Shown: piece by piece, positions 9,886-20,950 of the stretch
Layout: each line of letters starts with the position of its first letter
Numbering within the stretch: the stretch's first letter is position 1
NCBI GenBank assembly: GCA_043381765.1
Contig: JBHJMP010000296.1
Coordinates: 1-40,299 of the forward strand
DNA from: Collodictyon triciliatum
Taxonomy: Eukaryota > CRuMs
DNA length: 40,299 nt
Reading direction: 5' to 3'
Notes under the pieces: generated by a model
What the model saw: only the letters and a program-made list of their open reading frames with translations
What the model was told of the DNA's origin: nothing
Databases searched by the model: none
Position numbers and translations under genes: made by a program

Positions 9886-12800
9886 ATGAACCACGCAACC
9901 GTGCCACTGGAGTGCGTGCGCTTCCTCACCCTCCCGGACGGACAAAGGCCAAAGGTAAACACAAACACAAATCACAACCTCTTTGATCAAAACACAAACA
10001 GCAGAAGCCACAACCCCTTTGATCAAAACACAAACAGCAGGAGCCGCCCAAAGCCGCCCAAACAGCAGAGGCCGCCGCCCTCACGCAGGACCGGCTCGCC
10101 CTGTGCAGATCGCTCTCGCAGATCCTCACGGGGGAATACTACGTGCAGCTGGACCCGGCCGATCGGGACGATCTGAAGCAGAGCCTCGTGAGCGCGCTGA
10201 GTGCGTGTGCGTTTCGCGCAAAGTGGCGGCAGCAGCGCGCAATGTGGGCGCTTTTGAAGGCCGAGCATCGGAGTCACCAGCAGAGGAGCAGCGGCTCAAG
10301 CAGGGAGTCTGCAAGCCAGGCAAAGAGGCGGGTGCGGCTTAAGAGCGCGTCGCCTGCTTCGCGTGAGTCCAGCGAGTCCAGCGAGGATTCGGACTTTGCC
10401 AGAATCTACGGCGATGGTTACTGGCGGCGGAGGCAGCGGGCCAAGAGGCCAAGAGGGTCGAAAGACTGTGATGGGAGTGATGGGGATAATGACGATCGTG
10501 TTGATGGTGATGATGATGGTGCTGAAAAGGAGATGGAGCGCAAGTCACAGATAGAGTTTCTGTTTGATGAGAGCTACCAAGACCACTTTCGCCACGTGCC
10601 GCTTTTTGCTCACAGTGTGATTGGGTCCTGGGTTGTCCGAGAGACTCGGCAGATTGGATACATGCTCGCTCACCGGCCGCACTATCTCCGCGCTTTCTTC
10701 CGATGCGACCCTGATGCATGCAGGTTTTGATGTGATGTGATGTGATGTGATGTGATGTGATGTGATGTGATGTGATGTGATGTGATGTGATGTGATGTGA
10801 TGTGGACTTTTCAACTCTTTAATAAAGATTGTTGTTTGTCTGGTGGTGAAGGGCGTGGGTTGTGATGCGTCAATGCGGGTTGTAATGCCAACGTCTCTGC
10901 AGGCTCTTTTTTGATCCGAGGATGATTACGGTGAAGACACACGGCGGATATGCGCTGCAGAATTACTCGCTGAGTCATCGTGATTCTGTGTGGGAAAAGC
11001 TTGTGTGGAGAAACCGGATTGTGTCGCCGGTTGTCGCAGTGCAGAATCTCCACCGCTTCTTTGAACTGGACATTGATGCAACCATGAGGACTCTGCTGGA
11101 GTATGTCTTTAATGATTTAATTGTTGTTATGATTATAACTGTCTTTTGAACAGGATGATGCCACCATATTTTTTTTTTTATAGTTTCACTTATACTATAT
11201 CATTTATTTATCACATAACATACCATATTTGAAATGTGTGGGTGTATTTGGTATTAAAGTCGAGTGCAAAAGGGATGAAATTGATTTCTGGCGGTCGGCG
11301 GACTTCCGGAGATGTGCAGAAGAAGGAGAGTATTTGTCTTTGAATCCGACATATTGGATACGAGTTCTCTATGCAGAAATGATGGAAGGAAAATCTGGAC
11401 TATCTGATGTAACAATATAGTTATACGCAAGCTGTATCTTATTCTTATAATTGTCATGATTATCAGTTATATATGTATTGTAGTATTCTCAGCGGAAATC
11501 GTGATTGGTGGTGTTTTGACGTAAATATGTTTCTCATTTTTTTTTATCTTTATCGTTATCGTTATCTTGAGACAACGACAAAGCTTAAGATATTTTCCTT
11601 CTTATTCTGTGAAAAAGATGTTTATCAGTTTGTGACGCATTCGATGTTATTTTAGGAGCTGAAAGTGTCTTTTATCAAATTCATGGAAAAGTTGGTTTTC
11701 TTTATATACTTCATGAGAGCATCTTTAGCATTATTTTTTCTTCCATTTATTTATTCTTCTTAAAGCTCTTTTTCGTTTTCAATTTAATTCTATGATATCC
11801 TCTAAATCTCTGTGCAGCATTAATATTTTGATAATTTTATCCTTGGAAACTAAATACAATGGCACCCAAACAAATGAATGCAGGGAAAGCTGTCAAACCA
11901 TTATTTCCAACTCGTTCCCTTATCTTGATGACGAACTCCTTCTCCAATTCCTGAGAGATAATGCATCTAATATTACGTTCCCTGAAAATGAAGGAAAAGT
12001 AAATAGTTTGACAACTCTCGATTTTATGTTATATTGTCTTTATCCATTATTGCCAATATGTATGTCAGATGTATCGGACAGCCTTCAAGTTTCTCGTTGA
12101 GTTTTGTTCGCTCACCTTTTTTTTTTTAATTGGAACGATCCCTGATACTATTTATTTATTTATTCTTTTATCATTACTATTTCTAGAACACGTATGACTT
12201 GCTATTTCGATACACAGACTGGAGTGATTTGTCGAACCTAATAATCTCCACAATGGCTCTACTGTTTCCTTACAGGTTTGCTTCATTTGTCGAGGTTTAG
12301 ATATCCTTTGACTATTTGAAATCAAACATGCAAGTCTTTTTGGGTGATTAATGACATGTTCTAGTTTTTTTTCTTTTGATTTGATAATTTTTTTTAAAAA
12401 GTTATGGAAAATCTTCAATAGACTCGATAGATGCTTGCGTGATGAGTCTGATGCCTCGACTCATGCTTTTCAGAAAATTACCGATACACTTTCCCGTTTT
12501 CGCATGATTCCGCTCTCACAAGAAGACATGGATTGTCGGGATATGGTAAGTCTGCCCATCTTTTTATATATATCCTAAAAGCAAAAAACAAGAAAATAGA
12601 ATAACATATCTCAACAACACGATTATCAGATTATTAAATAATTATTTCCATGTGAATAATTGATTATGCATCGTATTCTTTCAGCAAAACATTTCCAAGT
12701 TGATACAAGAATTACATGCCCGGAGGATATAAAAGATCAATTAGTCTTAAAAGGGTTAGGGTTTTCATATGTTTTAATGGACAGGGCTTCCAGCAAGTGA

Positions 12801-13670
12801 TGCGCATGTATGAATCAGTCGACTTTCAAACCATCCAAAACATACCTTTCTCCCAGTTCCTGGCCATGGAATCATTCATCACGCACCATGTATTATCGCG
12901 GTATAAATGCGGCTTTTAATGCCATTTCATAATGATTTTTTTCTTTGATTTTTTTTTTTACTGCTCTTGTCTTTGACTCGGGTTTGGATAGTTTGCTCTC
13001 AAGATAAAACAAAGGATTATTGGTCGGTGTACGCCTATTTGAGTTTTGTCATGTGCACCATAAACGAAGCGGCACAGTTGAATTAATTCTTTCGATGGTA
13101 TCACCCAGGTACTATTCTGATGTGAATCGGCTGTTCATCCTCCTTAAAGAAAATGCAGTTCCTTGCCAAGAGATTCGTGGAGAAGGTGATGAGACCTCAT
13201 CAATATACGAAGGTCCAAGTGTAAGAACTTTATTCTGTCTCAAATTACGAATGCATCTGAAATGAACAACGTAGTAATACTAAGAATAAACCGCTTAAAT
13301 TCAATATTATATATTTCTTGATTCTCATAAAAGTAAAAATAAGCACGGCTAACTTGACTCGGGTATATAGTCGATACTCTTGGATGTCTACGACGCAGCA
13401 AGCGATGATTCCGACGAAGAGCGAGTCAAGCGAGGCCGCAAGAGAAAGCACAAAAAGAAGAGCAAGAAAGCATCACGCTCTTCCCAACAAAGCAGCGGCA
13501 CAGGCAAGCAGCCAAGCGACACGAGACAGATTTTTCTGGGCTGGAAGTTCCACAACGACAGCACCCAGACTCTTTTCACACCAGAGCACGTCCCGCAATA
13601 CTTATCCCAAACTTTTGCACAAGCATATGCCCTTGCCTGGCGTAAACATACTCGTTCATTACAGGCTTGA
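9886..13670 (+). CDS. Large unrecognised multi-exon protein, possibly TAF2-like at its C-terminus
   Basis: Exon 1 (9886-9954, MNHATVPLECVRFLTLPDG) joins in phase 0 to 10041-10720, a Ser/Asp-rich exon with basic patches. That joins in phase 2 across an intron with a (TGTGA)n array to 10903-11100 (LFFDPRMITVKTH, then WEKLVWRNRIVSPVVAVQN). Later exons are AT-rich and less certain: 11276-11409 (DEIDFWRSADFRRC), about 11880-11998, 12188-12278, 12415-12545, 12785-12900 and 13110-13220. The last, about 13378-13670, is Lys/Arg-rich (KRGRKRKHKKKSKK) and ends with a stop followed by AATAAA. Several segments look like HEAT-type helical pairs, and their order plus the Lys-rich tail resembles the C-terminal half of TFIID subunit TAF2. 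No M1-peptidase-like domain is visible, so that identity is only a hypothesis. It could be two genes. Confidence 0.6.
9981..10040 (+). repeat. Tandemly duplicated 3' splice site (36-bp unit)
   Basis: The 24-base string CTTTGATCAAAACACAAACAGCAG occurs in two copies, starting at 9981 and 10017 and so 36 bp apart. Both copies end in CAG, a possible acceptor for intron 1 of the surrounding gene. Only the second keeps the frame open; using the first would add 36 nt that contain an in-frame TGA. Confidence 0.85.
10727..10803. repeat. (TGTGA)n pentanucleotide array in an intron
   Basis: About 15 perfect copies starting a few bases after the 5' splice site of the intron at about 10721-10902. A (CACAT)n array, its reverse complement, sits in an intron of the next plus-strand gene at 18.6-18.7 kb. 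Confidence 0.97.
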
Positions 13671-14622
13671 AAATCATAATAAAAAAAGATATAATCTTTT
13701 CACTGCTTCGTTTCGAAAAAGAAATGGAAGGTAAAGTGAATATACACAATCGATGTAGTCTTGGTGTTGGCTCTTCGTCATCAGAAGAAAAGGCCTCGAC
13801 TCTTGTGCTCGCAAGAGACCACCTTCCGTCATTAGGAGGGAAACTAAGCCGATCCTTTTTCCCTTAACCTTTTTTTCTTTTTGAAATCCGCTTCGCCTTT
13901 GGCTTTCGCGAGATAAATATTTACTGTGTTTCGTATAGTTCAAGACAGTGAGGGAAAAGAATGAAAAGAATGAAATGAAAAGAATGCAAAGGAAAAAAAA
14001 AAGAAAAAGAAAAAAAAGAAAAAGAAAAAAAGAAAAAAAAAGAAAAAAAGAAAAAAGAAAAAAAAGAAAAAAAGAAAAAAAGAAAAAAAGAAAAAAAAAA
14101 GAAAAAGAAAAAAAGAAAAAGAAAAAAAGAAAAAAAGAAAAAAGAAAAACAGGTGAAAATAAAGGCGAGGCAGGTTCATAGACTGGGAGTGATCTTATAG
14201 AAAGCCGATGCTCGAAATGACCATAAACACCGTACACGTTTCCTTTCCTTCCCGACGCCCAACTTGCTTTCAACGAATGGGAACCAAGAGCTTGAGGCTC
14301 AGAGTTCTCGAAATAGCTTTTTTCTTTCTCTCGGTACTTTGCCCCTCCCAAGAGGCTGAGACGCACAACCAAATAGCAAATAGAACCGTCCAACCAAGAA
14401 TGCACGACCGAAAGAAGACACCTTCCATTTTTTTATTTTATTTTTTTATATATTTTTTTTACCCCTCTGCTTTGCTTGCTTATTTTCTGTATATCTCAGG
14501 AATTGAAACCTTAACAGTTCGTGCAAAGAAAAAGAATAAGAAGATCGAAGAGAAGAAGCCAATAGCTATAATTTCTGTAGTTTGCGGCTGAAAGAAAAAG
14601 AAAAGAAAAGCGAAGGAGAACC
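13671..14622. other. Intergenic and 5' leader region with a polypurine tract
   Basis: Begins with AATAAA near 13678, which probably ends the upstream gene. It contains a roughly 170-bp polypurine tract (13985-14150, A-runs broken by single G), then about 450 bases leading to the C53 start codon. Open frames through the tract are Lys-rich or Phe-rich artefacts. No gene seen. Confidence 0.6.
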
Positions 14623-17600
14623 ATGGCAACGAAGACGCAACAGACGCCTGAAGAAATCGCCGCTGCAGCCCGGGCGAAGATGCTTCAGCAGGAGGCAGCG
14701 CTGCCTATTGACATTCACTACAACAAGTTTCTGGGTGCGCTCATTATTCTCTTTCAGTCATTTATCACTATGATTCTTTTTCGTTTTCTTTTTCATTCGT
14801 TCTTATTGCATATTCGAAGATTTCATCCTAAGTATGAAAGAGAATATACTGCCGGTTCATTGGCCTCAAAATCCGATGAATATTGTGCTGTACTTCCAGA
14901 GTTAATTTTAATATATCCCATCACAAAATTAAATATCATGAATCCCTTAGACTGGCTGGTGGATCGGAAAAGGATACCAGAGACATGGAAGAAGCTATTG
15001 GACCATGTTATTTTTTCAATTTTTCGAACTTTCTTTTGTATATTTTCTTATCTTATGATATCGAGTTTCCATTTTAGAATGCACACCTTAAAAAAAAATA
15101 ATCTATTTATATTATTTAACGATTAATCCATTATAAAGTCTCATTAATGCTGGCTAAAAATGATAAAGTACCGATCTTACGCTTGACCGAGTTATAATTT
15201 TACCATCATATTACTTAATAATACTTACTCACGTGTTTAGGTGAATGAATTGGTTAAGGCTGCCTTGGCAGAGACTCCAGAATATCAGAATGTTCATATC
15301 CCCAAACAAATGTAAAAGAAAAGCTTTCAAATAATTTCATTCTTGACTCGACGTTCAGAAAAAAATCACGAAACTTGAGAAAAAGCGTGAATTCTTATTT
15401 AAACCCACACAAACCCTTCCGGATGACCCTGTCATAGCACCCAAAAGTTTGAAATATTTCTTGACAACACCCAACAAATCGATTACTTTTATGCTGTCTA
15501 CATAAGAGACTTGCTTAAGCTATCCGAGGGTCAGAAAAAAGACTTCTTTGGGCGCTACTCTTCAAAAAGGATGAAAGACTGGGACGATATTGTACGTGCA
15601 TACGAAGCGAGCGATATTTACCTTGGAGAAACAGCTCAATATCTTGTTCAACAAGTCAATTATGAAATGTAATCGAATACTGTGATTTTATTTTATAATA
15701 ATTTTCACATCGCAAACGTGTCTTGCATTATATATTAATAGCGTTTCTATTTTATTGCACAATTCAACGACCGACACCAGCCCTGCCTTGAAGAAGTCCA
15801 TTCAAAGACACACAGTAAAAAACATAGAACAACACAAACATAAAAATCAATCAATACATAAGTCTGATTTGATAATTTCATTACTTTTGCTACAAAAATA
15901 TATATTTAGCCTTGCTACTTTAGGTGACGATCAACGAAGTAGAAAAGAAAATTGCAGAGTCCAATCGTGCAATCCACGACCTGCAGAACTCTTATGAAAA
16001 AGGATGCAAGAAACTGAAAATTCAAGTCAGTGTGACAGTCCGAATTTACTTTATACTCCATATGAAAAATATACAAATTGATTTAATATTCAACAGTAAA
16101 AGGACATTTCTATATTTTATACATTACCATAACTATTTTTTACGATTTGTATGAAACATCGGAGCTTTTCTCTAATTAACAGGGAAAAGATTTGGTCTCG
16201 GAGATATCAGCACTTGCAAACGAACTCCCTGATATTTTTGAAAGGGTTCGATTACACTTACATAAGAAATATATCACACTTTCTTTACAAAAAAAGAACT
16301 CGACATATTAGATAAAAAAATATTTATTATAATCCATCTACTCGTCATCTTTCAATATTCTAGATTGTTGAAATAGTCCAGAACGACCGGAACTTTGTTG
16401 AAGGAATAGAATACTATCAGCAATTTTCTCAATATATCAGTTTATCTGTAAGCTTACTTCAAAGGGTGGAATTATATAGCTAATCTTTTATCAAATGTTT
16501 AAGCTTTAAATTATTTACTCTACATTTTTATTCTGCACTATATACACATGCCCGCTTCTGAATAAAGAATGAGCTTGCTCATAAAGGTAATTACCTCCAC
16601 ACTCTCACTCTTTTCTTAACTTTAAACTTTTTTAAAATAAAATAAAAACAGAAAATCGATATATAACTCTGAAAGAATGGCTCATTGCCATTTTATTTGT
16701 ATTTTACACAACAAGGACATGATTTTTAATTTGGAATTAGAGAAAACGCTCCATTTTACGAAATACTTAAGCACAAATGGAAACACACCGATGACACGCT
16801 ATTATCAGCTACCCGATTTCAAAGAGGAGACCAGCGGCATCCAGATCGAATCGTCCGACAGGTTTAGCTTCCATTCCAATAATTTTATTGAAATAGTTTA
16901 TGTTTGTCTTGCAACGCAATTAAATGATATGTTGGAATAAATATTCTGCGAGAATTATCAACCTGCATCCTGCTTTCGGATTATCAACCATAATCCTGTG
17001 CGTATATCTGTAGCAATGAGGCATCTTCCGTCGTAATAGACTGGAATATTGATTTGGTTGGTTGAATTTATACTAGTTTCTCTCTGGCTATTTCTCCATC
17101 AAACTTCATATGAGAGATTTAAATTTTTTTTTTTTAAAAAAAGGAAACACAATGTGTGTCTCTTGTATTGGAGGAAAGATTGAGATGACAAAAAAAATAA
17201 ATAAAAATGGACGGATTCAAAAAAAAAATAAAAATAAAAAGAAGTAATAAACCACATGCCCAACTTTGCAGGATACCACTGAACCATCAGTGCCATCTGG
17301 TCCAGTCGAAACCAGCGAAATCAATTGGGACTTTGATGCAGTTCACGTTTCACCCAATCTAGGTGTCCAGATAATCGGAGGTTTGCCAATTACTCTTTTC
17401 TCTCATTTCTCAATCATGTGGTCCATTTCTTTCTCATTACTTGGACATATATCTCACCATCATGGGTGCTGTTTGCTCACTGAATTTTAAATTACCGAAA
17501 TCAAGAATCTAGCGAAGATGACTCATGTCAAGTCATCAATTGGGATATATCAGATGCGACCGATGACGGTGGAAATGCAGGGGCTTCAATTGATTGGGAT

Positions 17601-19133
17601 GTGGTACGCTTCTTATTTTTTTGATTGATTATTATGATTATTTTTATTCTTGGGAAATGAAATAAAGCCCTCTTAAAAAAACTACTCAAGGTTTCATACA
17701 TAAAAAAAAGAAAAAAAGGAAAGTGACTTATAAGCGATTCTATACAGATAACATCCCTTTTTTTTTTTTCTATTCATGGCCACGGCGTAAAGGACATATA
17801 CTACGTTTGTTTTATTAGATTGTTCATTCTAACGAGATTCATCCACCCAGGATGTTACCAATCCAACAGAATTGGTGGGAAATGATGGCAGCAGCGTAAT
17901 TTTGATTAGCACGCAAACATGCAATTTTAATTTAATCCTGCAAGAAGTGTTGTCCTTGATGTCCGATTCATCTATCCACGTCCTTTTATGTCATAGACGC
18001 ATCCCATGAAAACGAAAAGTCAACCATTTTTACAATCCAGGTTATATCTGCCACAGAAAGCAGGGCTTCATCCAACATCACCGCAACAAAGGAAACAGTT
18101 TTAGGTCACTTGAAAACCCTAAATTCTGCTATTTCTCTCTCTCTCTCTCTCGTATGCTATAATTCCCCACACTGACTTTGCATATATTACTTTCCATGAG
18201 CTGATTTCATGGTTGCTTTCTTTATCTTGGACCGGAGCGAGTTTGCGTGAAAATGATTTCTACATATTTTTTTCCCTTTATTCGATTCAAAGATAATGAT
18301 TTCTATATATATATTTAATGTCACACAGAACACAGCAAAACAAGAAATGCGTTCCTAAACGAGCTTTTGGAGGTTTCTTTCATCCTTCCAAATAAAAATC
18401 ATAACAGATAGTAATAAAATCGTATTGTAGAAAACCCCACTAAAAGTAAAAATGAAGAAAAAAACCTATGTGATGCAACAATCACCCGATTTTACACGAG
18501 CCGACCACCGATTTTCTAAACAGACCCAAAATCGAATCAGTTGGAGGGATTTCTGAAGCACCGACGCGAGGAGCTCGACATCACAGACCACGTAGATATT
18601 GTCCATCAGGTCGACTATGACATCTCATCACATCGCATCACATCGCATCACATCACATCACATCACATCACATCACATCACATCACATCACATCACATCA
18701 CATCACATCACATCACATCACACTGACACACTGACACACTGACACACTTTTTTTCTTTCACCGCAGCTATTCGACGCCCCGCATCTCGTCCAGACGCAGA
18801 GCAAAGAGGTTGTTGCCAAATATCTCCAGTCTGTGGAGACACTCATCGACCTGGTCAACGGCAACAGAACCCGCCAACTGATGCTCATCAAAGGCTCGAA
18901 AAAGTCTATCACTTTTTTTTTTCATTTACTGCTCATTATCTTTATGATAAAAAAGATGAAAATGAATAAAAAAATTTTTTGTATTTCTTTTCCAGGTACG
19001 TATCCCGCCTGTGCTTCGGCCTGCAGCAGAAGGTTGACCACGCGAGGCGACTGGAGCAGTTAATTCCCGTGCTGGAAAAGAAAAGGAAGGATGCCGGCGA
19101 AGGAATTCAACAGTACGCAACGACAAACACACA

Positions 19134-19179
<46 letters not shown>

Positions 19180-19340
19180 CCAATCAATCACACAAATCAA
19201 TCAACAATTACAGAACCATCCCACATCTGGAAAAGCTTGTCCGCCGAACAAAGGAGATCCAAGCAAAAGTCGAGGCATCGCTCTCGAAAATATACAACGG
19301 GCGAAGTGTCCACATCATCGGCGACATCAACACACTCTAA
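14623..19340 (+). CDS. CDK5RAP3: CDK5RAP3 / C53, UFM1-pathway and ER-phagy adaptor (20 exons, about 575 aa)
   Basis: C53 works with the UFL1-DDRGK1 UFM1 ligase at the ER and recruits ATG8 to degrade stalled-ribosome products. I could follow all 20 exons: 14623-14734, 14951-15006, 15241-15311, 15438-15668, 15781-15814, 15924-16025, 16183-16245, 16364-16447, 16568-16586, 16741-16861, 17014-17056, 17272-17362, 17506-17603, 17851-17895, 18041-18104, 18329-18372, 18541-18609, 18767-18903, 18996-19112 and 19214-19340. They total 1728 nt with all phases compatible. Family blocks: LPIDIHYNKFL then DWLVDRKRIPETWK; FFGRYSSKRMKDWDDIVRAY; VQQVNYEIPALKKSIQ; KYLSTNGNTPMTRYYQ; RNAFLNELLE-LEGFLKHR; and the C-terminus SLSKIYNGRSVHIIGD. 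The central acidic linker has four shuffled ATG8/UFM1-interacting motifs: IDWNI, INWDF, INWDI and IDWDV. Human C53 is about 506 residues. Terminal exons are GC-rich and middle exons AT-rich. Confidence 0.95.
18624..18750. repeat. (CACAT)n then (ACACTG)n-type array in a C53 intron
   Basis: About 18 copies of the pentamer CATCA/CACAT from 18624 to 18722, then three or four copies of a CACACTGA-like unit, just before the polypyrimidine tract and acceptor of C53 exon 18. The pentamer is the reverse complement of the array at 10.7 kb. Confidence 0.97.
19136..19205. repeat. (AATC)n array in the last C53 intron
   Basis: About 15 CAATCAAT-type tetramers between C53 exons 19 and 20. The intron is bounded by a gtacgc donor (19113) and a ttacag acceptor (19213). 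Confidence 0.95.
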
Positions 19341-19527
19341 GGCGCATTACAGATAAGGCACACCCAGGAAATGATGGTGATGGCGATGATGATGATGATG
19401 ATGATCAAGAAGAGAAAACGGCGACGACAAGAAAAGAAAAGAAAAGAACAGGACAAAAGCCTCTCACCACGAGCAGACGACCAGCAACACCCACCCTTCC
19501 TCCATCGTTGCCCTTTGTTCACTGTTC

Positions 19528-19533
19528 TTTATT
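19528..19533 (-). terminator. Polyadenylation signal AATAAA after mL41
   Basis: AATAAA on the minus strand about 50 bases after the mL41 stop codon and about 190 bases from the convergent C53 stop, so the two 3' ends are closely spaced. Confidence 0.6.
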
Positions 19534-19582
19534 TTCTTTAATCCGAGGACCCGAGCGAGAAGTGTGGCGCAGGTGGTTGCCT

Positions 19583-20145
19583 TCAGTTGCCGGCACTCTG
19601 CTTTCTGCCGGACGCACCGGGCCATTCCTTGACAATGACGGGGTACTCGAGTTTGGGGACCTGCGTGATCTTTGGAGTCCCGTGCGCAACATACGGCTTC
19701 AGCTGCGGAGGAGGCAGTTTGTGTTTCGTGAGACTCTGCGTGGCTTTGCTCATTCGCCTTCTGGCAAAAGCGACGCCATGCTGGTTGGTTGTTGCTGGTG
19801 CGGGAAGGCGTGTTTTATGTGTTTTGTGTGTTTTGTGTGTGTGATCACTCACCTCGCAGGTCGTCAGGTCTGGGATATTGAGGTTCGGGATGCGGTTCTT
19901 ATCGATGTAGTAGCCGCCTGATTGTGAAAGAGCGTAAGCGCTGAAAATAAAATAAATAAGAATATAAGTGTAATTAAATAAGATGAATGGGTGCCTCTGC
20001 GTGTGTTCCAGCCGAGCGAGCCAGTACGCGAGCCTTTGTAGTAGAGGCGATCACCGTCCTTTGCAGACAGATTCCCCCACAATGCCGCTTTGCGCACTTT
20101 GCCGCCGGCTCGCTCAAGTCCTCGCAGAACTCCAAACAAACTCAT
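19583..20145 (-). CDS. MRPL41: Mitochondrial large-subunit ribosomal protein mL41
   Basis: Mitochondrion-specific protein of the large ribosomal subunit. Exons on the minus strand are 20145-19995, 19917-19853 and 19702-19583, 336 nt or 111 residues. Motifs: MSLFGVLRGLERAGGKV at the start, KDGDRLYYKGSRTGSLG, GGYYIDKNRIPNLNIPDL, and LKPYVAHGTP, which follow the fungal/animal mL41 order (YYKG-RTG, GGY-ID, VPDL, LKPYV). Intron 2 is ordinary GT-AG. Intron 1 has no usable GT; a GC donor (AGAG|gcaccc) with acceptor caatcag gives the family-like LGWNTRRGGYYID in frame, so I call it a GC-AG intron. The gene is GC-rich, convergent with C53, and has AATAAA about 50 bases downstream. The protein is near the short end of the family's range. 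Confidence 0.85.
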
Positions 20146-20794
20146 CTACAAAATGACTATGTTGCCACTGCCGTTCGTTAATAGGAAAGAGGAGAGAAAA
20201 GAGAATAGAGGAAGAAAAAAGCAAAAAGAAAAAAGAAAAAGGAGAAAGGAGAAAAGGGATTTGCTCTTTCGGTTCATCTCGTCAGATATAGTTGAGGCGG
20301 CACACAGCACCAGAGAAGCTCCAGCTGTGGCTTGTATGAAAGGCAACGCCACCGAAGAAGGCCACAACCAGCATATCAGATTCGACGATCAGATTAAACA
20401 TCCAGTCGAAGTCGAGATGAATCAGAATCTTTGCTGCTTTCAGAGTCAAACAAACCGTGCGAGAACGTTGTGTTCCTTCGCCGAAAGAAAGGCGCCTGAT
20501 CGCAGTCGCTTACAATCATGAACAAAAAAAAAAAAAAAACCCACCTAAAGCAACAATAATGCACACAAGGCTGTAAGTTGGTGTGATGTCGTCTCCGAGT
20601 CCCCACTGGAGCGGCTCTGTCGCAGAAGCCCAAGGCGATGGTCGCCGCGTCCGCTCCGTTTCTGGTTTGTGTTGCGCCCAGAAAGTTGAAGAGTGAAGTA
20701 ACTCAGCGTTTTTTTTTAATTCCATGCTAATCTTTCTTTGAATTACTACCCTGAAAAAAAGAAAGCCAAACCCGAAAAAATCAAGTGATCTCGC

Positions 20795-20848
<54 letters not shown>

Positions 20849-20950
20849 CATTGCAAATATGCAATATATACACATTTAACAAAACAAAACAAAACAATAC
20901 AAAACAAATTGGCTGACTACCGGCTTTTATTACTTGCAATCGTCGATTAG
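20146..20950. other. Region between mL41 and the LEA-2-like gene
   Basis: Shared upstream region of two divergent genes. It contains a purine-rich stretch (20185-20255), a GC-richer block (20280-20680) with no recognised product, and an (ATT)n array at 20795-20848. The first exon of the downstream membrane-protein gene probably lies here but could not be identified. Confidence 0.5.
20795..20848. repeat. (ATT)n trinucleotide microsatellite
   Basis: About 18 ATT units. The poly-Ile open frame on the minus strand is an artefact of this repeat. Confidence 0.97.

Noticed and set aside
13674-14405. 243-codon minus-strand ORF, Phe/Ser-rich, resembling a membrane protein
   Set aside because: It reads the polypurine tract in reverse; composition is explained by the repeat and there are no family motifs.
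10727-19205. CRISPR-like arrays among the regular repeats
   Set aside because: These are microsatellites without spacers, in introns of a eukaryotic genome.
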